Below are positions 35,867 through 45,160 of a DNA stretch of 64,000 nucleotides, piece after piece (the first letter of the stretch is position 1; every line of letters starts with the position of its first letter). The stretch comes from Trachythela sp. YZ-2020 (Eukaryota; Cnidaria; Anthozoa; Malacalcyonacea; Clavulariidae): contig JADLSH010000363.1 of NCBI GenBank assembly GCA_016169945.1, positions 310,001 through 374,000 on the forward strand. The letters are read 5' to 3'. Below the pieces are notes generated by a model that saw nothing but the letters and a program-made list of their open reading frames with translations, had not been told where the DNA came from and searched no databases. A program made the translations under genes and the position numbers.

Positions 35867-36611
35867 GGGGTGCCTTGTCACAGTTAACAGTTAGAAATTT
35901 CGTAAAATCACAGTATCAGTTAACTTTGTGGTAGAACAGTTAACCCTCTTAGGGGTGGGGGGATATTAATGTAAACATCCACCCATGCACCAAACATATT
36001 TGCATTTTGTCAAATTTTGTCAGTGATAATCCATAATGATAAACAACATATATGGACAGATTTTCATAATTTAATAATTTGACTTTACTCCCACGAAGAG
36101 AGACATTTGACACATTAATGAGAGTCTTTCCGTGCCATACCCATGGCAACATTTCGGTGTTTTCTGAAAGCGCATTTGCACCAGAATTGCGTGGAAATTG
36201 ACTTATTCTTAAGCTTTATAAGAAAAAAATTATTTCCCTATTTCCTTCCAAATTTCGTTCCAATTGCAAAAATATCCTTCCGGAAGGAAATTTCCTTGTT
36301 TTGACATCGACTGCTCACTGATCCATAGTTAATAAAAACTGCATTTTATAAGTAAATATTTTAATAAAAATCTAGACTATATATATTGTAGCGTAAAAGT
36401 CCAAAATCAAGTAAATCACAGAGTAAATTAAGGAAAACTCAGCATTTTAAAGTAAAATTTTTATAATTATCTTTACTTTGAATATTTGCTTCCTATAGAA
36501 AACCTTATCAGCGATTCATTTTGCAATTTGAATATGAAAGAAACCAAGTGGGTTTAAGTTTACTCATTATTAGTTAGTCTCTATCAGTTTAAATACTAAT
36601 AACGCGTAGAG

Positions 36612-36617
36612 TATAAA
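36612..36617 (+). promoter_or_regulatory. TATAAA upstream of A0
   Basis: TATAAA within GAGTATAAACAAC, conserved at the same distance before every A copy. Here it precedes only a truncated gene. Confidence 0.35.
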
Positions 36618-36636
36618 CAACTTAATCACACAGCAG

Positions 36637-37020
36637 ATGTTCACAGCTTTTTTAAAGTTTCGTGTACTGCAGTATAGGCTAACCCTCTTGGAAGTTGAAT
36701 CTAGTTTTCCATATATCATACTGAATTTGAAAATATCTACCAAGGCAATGAGTCAGGACTATATATTTGGTTCAGTCAGTTTGCTGATAGTCGTGTTCGG
36801 TTCTATTGGCAATTTAATGGTTATTTTTTCATTATATCAACAAAAAATGTTAGTAAAGAAGAATAATCATTATTATCTTGTCTTACATTTGGCAATTTAC
36901 GATCTGGCGTGCCTGCTTTTTACCGTGGAGTATATCTACGCATACTTTACTGGAAACCTTTTCGCCTTTTCTACGGTATTTTGTAAAATGTGGCCGACAA
37001 TTCATACATCGTTTAGTGAA
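36637..37020 (+). pseudogene. A0: truncated type A receptor
   Basis: The first about 125 codons are almost identical to the intact A genes: the N-terminal leader, TM1 with GN, TM2 with LAIYDLACLL, and the start of TM3 with CKMWP. After ACAATTCATAC (about 37015) the sequence changes to unrelated filler, and the frame stops at 37080. At about 37080 it joins the region that precedes the B genes. TM3-TM7 are missing, so it cannot make a receptor. This looks like the edge of a duplication. Confidence 0.85.
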
Positions 37021-37398
37021 ATACACAGCAAACTAAATAACTGGTGGAAATTTTGGCATGAAGTAAGTTGCAATAATTAATTTTTATCGGTACATTATGT
37101 TGGAGTAGTCAAAACAACAGGAAATAGAAACAGGTCATATCTTCTCTAATGAAGAAATAATCTTTGTTGCTATCCAACAAGGACAAAGTTGCAATATGGT
37201 CATTCTTTAGGATATTTTTATCGCTATATTATGCTCACGTACCCAAGAGGTAAATAGAATATGGCATAATATCTCTTGCGTTTGCTTACGACATCAACTT
37301 AGTCACTAACACTTTGTGGTTGTTTTTACTAATACTGTATTTAAAAAGTTCATCGTATCAGCTGTTGGGCTGCTCTTCTTGAGAGACCTTTAAACGAT

Positions 37399-38310
37399 AT
37401 GGCAGTTGACCCGCAAGTGCAAGGAGCCGTTTTGACAGTGGCTGTTTCCTTGGGAGTTCTTGGAAATATACCAGTCATCGTGTCCATATGTCTGAAACGA
37501 AGTTTGCTCAAAAACAACTACTACTATCTCATTCTCCACTTGGCAATTTGCGATTTCTTCTATTTATTTTTCTTCACACCAGGTATTTATTCCATTTTCA
37601 CCGCTAGCCCTTTCATTCCATCAACTTCCTATCTTCTGTGTAAGATCTGGTGGCCTGCGCACACGGTAGTTTTTACCGCTGGAGCAAACTTTCTGATTCT
37701 AATTTCCATACTTCGCTACCGCGCAATTGTACATCCACTTAAACCTGCTGTAAGCCGGAGAACGCTGAAATTGGTTTCAACTTTCGTCTACGTGTTGGCC
37801 ACAATATGCATCATTCCATATGTCTTGGTACTAAAATTTGATGAGACTGTTGGCTGCTATGAAGAATGGCCATTGGAATCCCTCGACCTTGCCTATACCG
37901 TGTTCCTAGGAAGCGTTCAATTTTATATACCAGTCGCGTTCCTATCTGTTATTTATTATAAGATAGGCAAAGAAATCTTGTTACGCAACAACAGAGTTAA
38001 CCGGATGGACGCTCGCAGCCAGATTCGACAAGAAAACGCACCTGCGTGGCTTCAACGCTTAAAAATTCGGAATGTAAAACCATTGTTTGTTTGCTTCACA
38101 ATCGTCGCGTCTTTTATAGTCTCCGGGTTCCCAGCGCAGGTTCTGTGGATTGTTTTTAAAAGTGCGTCAAAAGAGATACCAACATACTTTTTGCTGCTTG
38201 ATGCGCTGTATATATTCGGGACTACGGTTATTAATCCTTACGTATACGGAGCACTGGATAAGAAAGTATTTTCTCTTTTTAAACATTGTCGAAAGAAAAT
38301 AAGAAGATAG
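37399..38310 (+). CDS. B1: class A (rhodopsin-like) G-protein-coupled receptor, intact
   Basis: A 303-codon intronless receptor with seven predicted membrane helices and a short N terminus. Conserved class A positions: GN at 22-23 (TM1), LAICD at 48-52 (TM2), Cys81 before TM3 and Cys153 in extracellular loop 2 (disulfide pair), FP at 244-245 in TM6, and NPYVY at 279-283 (TM7), followed by helix 8 (LDKKVF). The D/E-R-Y site reads L-R-Y (105-107), so the acidic residue is lost. The third intracellular loop has SQIRQENAPAW, which B3 lacks. ATG at 37399 gives a normal short N terminus. I do not recognise the ligand class. It may couple to G proteins at the plasma membrane, but this is inference from the fold. 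Confidence 0.9.
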   Translation: MAVDPQVQGAVLTVAVSLGVLGNIPVIVSICLKRSLLKNNYYYLILHLAICDFFYLFFFTPGIYSIFTASPFIPSTSYLLCKIWWPAHTVVFTAGANFLILISILRYRAIVHPLKPAVSRRTLKLVSTFVYVLATICIIPYVLVLKFDETVGCYEEWPLESLDLAYTVFLGSVQFYIPVAFLSVIYYKIGKEILLRNNRVNRMDARSQIRQENAPAWLQRLKIRNVKPLFVCFTIVASFIVSGFPAQVLWIVFKSASKEIPTYFLLLDALYIFGTTVINPYVYGALDKKVFSLFKHCRKKIRR

Positions 38311-38341
38311 AAAACATTTTTGGTTTCGCTTAGCGCGTTAC

Positions 38342-38929
38342 CACAGAATAGATAATAGACCAGAAGGTCCACTTAGCCAAAATTATGTCCGAGATTTTTC
38401 ATGCGCAGGCGCGAGCCAGCAAGTGTAATCACGACGCCATCAAACGCGAGCAATACGCCATCAACTGCCATCACTAGCTGTTCCCATAGCAATACACTCG
38501 AAATTGACGTGTATTGACGTGTATTGACGTGATGACGCGTGTATTGACGCTCACGTGATGTTCGCAGCAAGTGTCACACACGTCATCTAGCGTGCGCAAT
38601 TCGTGATCCACAAGGCGAAAATCGCGGACACGAAAATGTTAGGGAAAGGTGTACAGTGAGACTTCTGGGGTCGGTTGTATCAACGCCGGATAGCACTATC
38701 CACCGGATAGCGAATCTTCCAACCTTCCTAAAATGGTTGGTTGATTTGTATAATCTAGATTAAACCTTAGCATTTATAAGTTAAAGTTTCTTTTTATTAA
38801 TTGTGGGGTCTACATTCGTAGTTTTATAGCTTTTGGAGCATTTTTACAATAGTCGAAAAATTCGCTATCCGGCGGATAGTGCTATCCGGCCTTGATACAA
38901 CCGCCCCCTGGTCTATTATCTATTCTGTG
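38342..38929. mobile_element. Insertion present only after B1, with 7-bp target duplication
   Basis: Inverted ends CACAGAATAGATAATAGACC, flanked by GCGTTAC at 38335-38341 and 38930-38936. The matching place after B2 and B3 has a single uninterrupted GCGCGTTACGATGC. The element therefore inserted after the unit duplicated. A second MITE is nested near its right end. Confidence 0.88.
38667..38907. mobile_element. MITE nested inside 38342-38929
   Basis: Inverted ends of the form GGGGxCGGTTGTATCAAxGCCGG, with subterminal GGATAGCACTATCC and ATTCGCTATCC motifs in mirrored order. Confidence 0.8.
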
Positions 38930-39990
38930 GCGTTACGATGCAGCAGATGACGACTAGCCTGCGTGGCAGGCTGTATTAGAGGGCACGAAAGGCGGGCACG
39001 AAAGCGGACACAAAAGCAACTTCATTAAACTTATAATAGCAAGATATTCTGTTTATTGGCTGCATAGCATGAAAGCACTCTGATACAGTAACTGCCGATT
39101 GACTCATTTGACCACCATCTGCTGCACGATAGTTCTTAGTCGGCAAATTATATAGGGATGATACATTAGAGGACACATTTTGATAGCATGCAGTGTCATT
39201 TTGAACACTGAAATGTTTTCATCCTCTGTAAAGATTACATAATAATAATAATAACTTATGAGCATAGACTATAGACTGCTGACGTTCTGTAGTCAGTGAT
39301 CTAAATAATATTACTGGAATAATATTTTAAGTATTAATTAAGAGGACCAATCGAAGCCGAACGTTAATAGAAGAACAGTTTAAATAGAACCGATAGAGTT
39401 ATCCAATTTAGATAAAGTTAGATTAGTTTAGGTTTCCTCCTGATGTAATGACCAATCAGAGATGTCCTCACTGAACCTCCAGGAAGAACAGTTTAGAACT
39501 GATAGAGCTATCCAAATTAGATCAAATTAGTTTAGTCTGACTGATAGTATAAATAGAGTTAGTTTATAGTTTAGCTTTCCATTGGTAATTACACTGGACC
39601 AATACGATGCGGCACTTACTGGACATCTGGGGAGTGCAGTTTAGGCAGAATTGTTAGAGCTTTCTAGCATGAATAAAGTCATGATAACACCCTAGACATA
39701 ACGTCACCAAGCTATGCACAGGTTTTCCAAGTAGTTTAACCCCATCAATGAACTTATACAAGTACAGTATATCTTCTATAAGCGAATAAATATGATAAAA
39801 AACCTACACTCAAATTTTGTTATAAGTATGATTGTAACATTTTTATAATTATCTTTACTTTGAATATTTGCCTCCTATAGAAAACCTTATCAGCGATTCA
39901 TTTTGCAATTTGAATATGAAAGAAACCAAGTGGGTTTAAGTTTACTCTTTATTAGTTAGTCTCTATCAGTTTAAATACTAATAACGCGTA
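38930..39990 (+). repeat. Spacer between B1 and A1
   Basis: Non-coding sequence nearly identical to 49118-50180 and 55938-57000. It holds diverged single copies of the 114-bp repeat (about 39370-39640). The minus-strand frame at 38976-39176 is conserved in all copies only because the DNA is. Confidence 0.8.
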
Positions 39991-39993
39991 GAG

Positions 39994-39999
39994 TATAAA
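39994..39999 (+). promoter_or_regulatory. Candidate TATA box of A1
   Basis: TATAAA in GAGTATAAACAAC. A start of transcription about 30 bases downstream would fall at or just past the first ATG (40021), which favours translation from codon 38. Same motif at 50182, 57002 and, on minus, 61803-61808. Confidence 0.4.
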
Positions 40000-40020
40000 C
40001 AACTTAATCACACACAACAG

Positions 40021-41100
40021 ATGTTCACAGCTTTTTTAAAGTTTCGTGTACTGCAGTATAGGCTAACCCTCTTGGAAGTTGAATCTAGTTTTCCATATAT
40101 CATACTGAATTTGAAAATATCTACCAAGGCAATGAGTCAGGACTATATATTTGGTTCAGTCAGTTTGCTGATAGTCGTGTTCGGTTCTATTGGCAATTTC
40201 ATGGTTATTTTTTCATTATGTCAACAAAAAATGTTAGTAAAGAAGAATAATCATTATTATCTTGTCTTACATTTGGCAATTTACGATCTGGCGTGCCTGC
40301 TTTTTACCGTGAAGTATATCTACATATACTTTACTGGAAACCTTTTCGCCTTTTCTACGGTCTTTTGTAAAATGTGGCCGACAATTAATACATTGTTCTT
40401 TATTATGGAAGGAGCGGTTATGGTACTAATCTCGCTGATTCGTTTCCGCGCTGTATTTTACCCGTTCCGAGCGCCTTTGAGAAGATGGCAAATAAACGTG
40501 GCTTTAGGACTGGCTTGGGTGTTCGCCATTTTATGTACAGCTCCGTTTTTCTTCATGTGTACCTTTTCTTCCCAAATTGGTTGTGACGTAAATTGGCCTA
40601 GTCAGACATTCAGAGTTGCTTACACAATATTCTTATCTGGTGTAGAATATTTTATACCATTGATATTGCTATCCTTTGTATATCAGAGAATGTATTTGAG
40701 AATTTGCGAGCAAAGCAAACGAAGGAAGCTCCTAACGGCCTCGATTGATACCAGGGAGGATTTTCAAAAACGAACGCTGTTTCAAAGATTTAAAAGGGAC
40801 AAAAACGGACGTATATTTTTAGCCAGTTTTATCATAGTTCTCTGTTATGCAGTGTCTGCCTTTCCCCAGCAATGTATAGCAATATTAATCACCATTGGCA
40901 CACCAGTGCCCCCAATGTATCATACCGCCTCTTATATCCTCTTCATCGCTGGAGTGTGTTCACTAAACCCGTTCATATATAAAGTTTTGGATAAGAGAGT
41001 GTTTTTTGATTTGACACGATTCATGAGGAAAACGATCAGACGATTTTCATCAATATCCAAAAGAAGTACGCTCACAGAACTTGAAGAAACTCCTCTTTGA
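40021..41100 (+). CDS. A1: class A (rhodopsin-like) G-protein-coupled receptor, intact
   Basis: 359-codon intronless receptor with seven predicted helices. Landmarks: GN at 58-59 (TM1), LAIYD at 85-89 (TM2), Cys116 and Cys188 (disulfide), I-R-F-R at 140-143 in place of D/E-R-Y, AFP at 280-282 (TM6), NPFIY at 316-320, and LDKRVFFDL as helix 8. The Ser/Thr-rich tail (RRFSSISKRSTLTEL) could be phosphorylated. The first 37 codons are unusual for a receptor N terminus. Met38 (MSQDYIFG) gives a typical short one, and the TATA position fits that start, so the annotated N terminus is uncertain. Only about 20-25% of positions seem shared with type B. Ligand unknown. Confidence 0.9.
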   Translation: MFTAFLKFRVLQYRLTLLEVESSFPYIILNLKISTKAMSQDYIFGSVSLLIVVFGSIGNFMVIFSLCQQKMLVKKNNHYYLVLHLAIYDLACLLFTVKYIYIYFTGNLFAFSTVFCKMWPTINTLFFIMEGAVMVLISLIRFRAVFYPFRAPLRRWQINVALGLAWVFAILCTAPFFFMCTFSSQIGCDVNWPSQTFRVAYTIFLSGVEYFIPLILLSFVYQRMYLRICEQSKRRKLLTASIDTREDFQKRTLFQRFKRDKNGRIFLASFIIVLCYAVSAFPQQCIAILITIGTPVPPMYHTASYILFIAGVCSLNPFIYKVLDKRVFFDLTRFMRKTIRRFSSISKRSTLTELEETPL

Positions 41101-43394
41101 ATATTACTATGCAGAGACTGTAGCCATCTGATTTGGATCACCGAAAATAACTGTCACCGAAAATAACTGAGCCTCAAACAAGTTCTATAGTTAATACAGA
41201 CTTTTCAACTCTGACACTATTTAAATACTCTCTTCGTGTTGTTTATGTAAAATAGAAAAATCTTCTGCATAATATCATCTTGTAAATTTACTGAGTCATT
41301 AAAAACAAAACACAAAATTCCAGGTGATATTTTGACTCTATTTCAATGCCATTGTCAAACCAAACTATATTGTAATGCACGATAATGCACGAACAAAGAG
41401 TGCTTTAAACGTTTTAATATTCAATTTGAGTAAACGCTTTGGCGGTATTTTTTATGAATTATGAGCAAAAACATTCTATAAACTTTGTTGAACTAACTGT
41501 TCACTAATTCCTTGTTTAGTTTTGATAATATTCAAAGGTGTTTTTAGAATATTTTAAATAAGAAACAACCTTGTTGTTGTTTTGAATCTGTCTGCCGAAT
41601 TACGAATATATTTTCAACCGGCTTCGCCGCTTCGCCACTCATTCACAACTTATATTCCGTATAAATTCGTAAAATAAACTAAATAAACAACACATGTTTA
41701 CGTTTAAATACGGAATTATTTTAGAAATTTGGCCACTTCGTGGTTTTGGGATTGTCTTCGGTTTAAAATAAACGAAATCTTATAAACTTTTCCATTCGTG
41801 AATTCGGGCGCCATCTTGCCGTGCTGATATAAACTATAACGGCACGGCCGTGCGTTGTTGCTATATAAAATGCACACACGTGGTACAAATTGACCAATAA
41901 GAACGCGAGTTTACGAAAATTGAGTATTAATTAAGGATTAAAGCACTGTGTGAGTGCATTATCGAGATTTACAAGCACGAGTTCACGAACAAGGAACGAG
42001 AGTTTCATACTGCACGAGACGCAGTCGAGTGCAGTATTAAACTTCGAGTTTAAATACTGGACTCTTGGAGATAGGCTTGCAGTCTATCTCCACGACAGTT
42101 ACGACACGGTTACGCCACGGTTACGACCATATAGAAACCAGGCTTAAGAGAAACCAAAAATGTTTTCTATCTTCTTGTTTTCGTTTGACAATGTTTAAAA
42201 AGAGAAAATACTTTCTTATCCAGTGCTCCGTATACGTAAGGATTAATAACCGTAGTCCCGAATATATACAGTGCATCAACCAGCAAAAAGTATATCTCTT
42301 TTGACGTAGCACCTGAGTAGTTTTAGTGCATCGCACTTACATTTTGTGATTTTGCGCACCCAAGATCTTGTTGAAAAGTGCCATACCCTCGAATCTGGAA
42401 GCCAAATATGTATTGTATATCCCACATGGGTCTTTTACTGAAGTTTGGACGATCACAATTTTTGGAAAACAGCTCATGTTTTTGTAGAGCGATATTTAAA
42501 AAATCATGTCATGATTATCGTCTACGAAATTATCACGATATTCAATAATATTGTGATAAATCCAATGAAAACAATGACCAAACAGTTTCAATTTAAATTA
42601 ATATGAAAACATATTAACATAAAAAGCTACACTAATAACTAATGATATATGCTATATCTTATTATAAACAACAGATTGAAGTAACTATCCTGTTTTTGCA
42701 TTATATAAAAGCTATGTTAAAATGCGAACCAGTATCATGATAGTCATCGACCGTAACGATAATAACGATATATCGTGGCTCAAGTTTCTACCTTCGATAC
42801 AATAATCATGAGTGAAAATATCACGATAGCATCGATATATTATCGAAATATCGCCCAACTCTAGGTTTTTGTTGTATTTGGGTATGTCTCAAACACATAC
42901 AGTATGTTTCACAAATGTTAACTTGGTTGAATGTTCAGAGTTCATTTTCAAAAACATTCCTACTTTTGCAAAAGAGAAATATAGAAAAGTGTGGAAAACA
43001 GTTGGTGCTTCCACTTCTTAAAGTGTAAATATCCTATAAATGTTCATCAAGTGAAAGGAAATTTGCAAAACCTGATTATCGTGTGGGCAGCTTACTTTGC
43101 CTGTCTAATTTGCAGAACACATGAGTTGGAAAGCCCTGACTGTATGTAACCAATGCCTGCAATAGTTGCAGGTGGTGTGCACCCCTTGGTCTCCCTAATA
43201 TGTGTTGTGAGCCCTGATTGAAACTTATATGCAGTAAGATAGTGAAGATACAACAATTTTTTAACATAAGGACAACATTTATTTTAACATTCTTTCATTT
43301 TTCAATGTTTGGTAGTTGATTGTAAATCAAACAGACCGCTGTTCAATACTTCAATTGCAGAATATGACTAAAGTGGGATAATTCCCACAGCAAT
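41101..43394. repeat. Spacer copy 1 after A1
   Basis: Non-coding. Similar spacers are at 51287-53261 and 58107-60400. It contains a reversed B tail (42146-42307) and an AT-rich region with CACGATA/TATCGTG palindromes (42480-42870) ending CGCCCAACTCTAGG, which looks like a hAT-type MITE. The segment about 41412-41751 is absent from copy 2. A reverse-orientation copy of 42312-43180 is at 62523-63395. Confidence 0.75.
42146..42307 (-). pseudogene. Reversed 3' fragment of a B receptor, copy 1
   Basis: Read on minus it gives the last about 40 codons of type B (the region around TYFLLLDALYIFGTTVINPY) and the start of the 3' flank. Single-base changes and a small deletion break the frame. Matching fragments are at 52007-52172 and 59206-59369. 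Confidence 0.85.
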
Positions 43395-43700
43395 GCAAAA
43401 CGTGTACAATATAGTTTGGTTTGACAATGGCATTGAAAGAGTCAAAATATCACCTGGAATTTTGTGTCTTGTTTTTAATGACTCAGTGAATTTACAAGAT
43501 GGTATTATTCAGAAGATTTTTCTATTTTACATAAACAACACGAAGAAAGTATTTAAATAGTGTCAGAGTTGAAAAGTCTGTATTAACTATAGAACTTGTT
43601 TGAGGCTCTTAAAGCAACAGTTCTTTTCGGTGATCCAAATCAGATGGCTACAGTCTTTGCATAGTAATATTCAAAGAGGAGTTTCTTGAAGTTCTGTGAG
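43395..43700 (-). pseudogene. Reversed 3' end of an A receptor, copy 1
   Basis: Reverse complement of the last few A codons (STLTEL) plus the A 3' flank at 41070-41390. It stops at the junction with the LINE fragment. At the same place in the third spacer the full reversed A4 gene follows, so this is a truncated version of A4. Confidence 0.85.
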
Positions 43701-44695
43701 CGTACTTCTTGTGAGCGTACGTATCTCCCGTTATAACTCTTGCCGCTCTATTTTGAAGCCGCTGAACTTTGTTTTTAGTGTTTGGCTACAATTATTCCAA
43801 ACAAGGGAACAATAGTCAAAATACGGGAGGACTAGAGAATTATACATTACTTTTAAGGCATCTTGTTTAACATATTTTTAGCTCGGCGAATGACTCCTAT
43901 TGCCCTTGATACCTTAGTGCTGAGATTGTCAATATTCTCTTTCCATGCTAAATTTTCATCAATTACAATTCCCAGACTTTTAGTAGCTTTAACACGTTTT
44001 ATTTCTTTATCCCCAATCCTAATTTTAATTTCACCTTCGTTTTGAATATTTGAGATTCTCTTGTACGAACCAATAATCATGTACTCAGTTTTTTCAATAT
44101 TGAGTGTTAATTTATTCGCTGTTAACCAGTCGTGAACATTTTCAAGTTCAATATTTAATCTCACTTCGATATCACCTGCAGTTTCTCCAGTAATCGATAA
44201 ATTGGTATCATCAGCATACATAGCTGGTTTTGATGTTTTTAAACAATTAGGCAAATCATTTATGTAAATTAAAAATAGGAGGGGACCCAGGTTAGACCCT
44301 TGTGGAACACCACACGAAATATGTTTTAAAGATGATGTAGTATTTCTACACACTTGAGTTCTTCCATGTAAGTAGGAAGAAAACCATGCTAACGCACTAT
44401 TTTTGATTCCGCATAATTCAAGTTTCTTGATAAGGATCTGGTGATCAACCGTATCAAATGCTTTTTTGAGATCGAGGAAAAGGACCCTGGGCCAGCATCC
44501 ATGTTTACTAACCAAGAATTGGTTATAAAGAGTAAAGAGGATGTAGTTGAATGGCCTTCTCTAAAACCAGACTGAAATTTTGTAAGAATCTGGTTTTCTT
44601 TGAAATAGCAATTGAACTGACCACAGACTAATTTCTCAAATATTTTCGCAACGACTGGTAATACAGATATTGGGCGATAATTACCACACTCTTGT
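43701..44695 (-). mobile_element. LINE reverse-transcriptase fragment, copy 1
   Basis: Minus-strand CR1/L2/Jockey-like RT pieces: CGNYRPISVLPVVAKIFEKL (44690-44630), QSGFREGHST, FLDLKKAFDTVDH, GVPQGSNLGPLLFLIYINDL, YADD, then the thumb region and GDTYAHKKY-like end near 43710. The long frame is 43853-44515; one frame change splits it from the part above 44515. The element is 5'-truncated. An almost identical copy is at 53585-54575, so it was present before the unit duplicated. Confidence 0.88.
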
Positions 44696-44779
44696 TTATT
44701 CCCCGATTTATAAATAACAAAATTCCCCGATTTATAAATGAAAAATGTACAAAATTCTCAAATTATCTCGCAAAATTAT

Positions 44780-45150
44780 TCTTTTACTTAATTTTTATCG
44801 CTACATTATGCTGGAGTAGTCAAGACAACAGGAAAATAGCAACAGGTCATATCTTCTCTAATGAAGAAATAATCTTTTTCGCCATCCAACAAGGACAAAG
44901 TTGCAATATGGTCACATAATGTGGCAAATTATCAAATGATATCGTAAAATTATTCTTTAGGATATTTTATCGCTATATTATGCTCACGTACCCAAGAGGT
45001 AAATAGAATATGGCATAATATCTCTTGCGTTTGCTTACGACATCAACTTAGTCACTAACACTTTGTTGTTGTTTTTACTAATACTGTATTTAAAAAGTTC
45101 ATCTTTTTATCAGCTGTTGGGCTGGTCTTCTTGAAGGACCCTTAAACTAT
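44780..45150 (+). repeat. 5' flank of B2
   Basis: Non-coding sequence shared with 37080-37398 (before B1) and 54665-55032 (before B3). It should hold the B promoter. TATTTAAAAAG about 50-60 bases before the ATG is the only promoter-like motif I see. Confidence 0.6.
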
Positions 45151-45160
45151 ATGGCAGTTA

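Larger units (their letters stand above)
34449..36610. other. Region between the last visible USP34 exon and the receptor array
   Basis: No gene found. It holds a foldback (34599-34744), a MITE copy (35448-35590) and a remnant of the receptor repeat unit (35594-35866). The first coding exon and promoter of USP34 should lie here or beyond, but I could not identify them. Confidence 0.6.

Noticed and set aside
35949..36152. 67-codon minus frame as the USP34 first exon
   Set aside because: No similarity to the expected N terminus and no donor in the right phase.
38976..39176. Minus-strand frame conserved in three copies (also 49161-49361, 55981-56181)
   Set aside because: Conserved because the whole spacer is duplicated; no domain and no signal of coding constraint.
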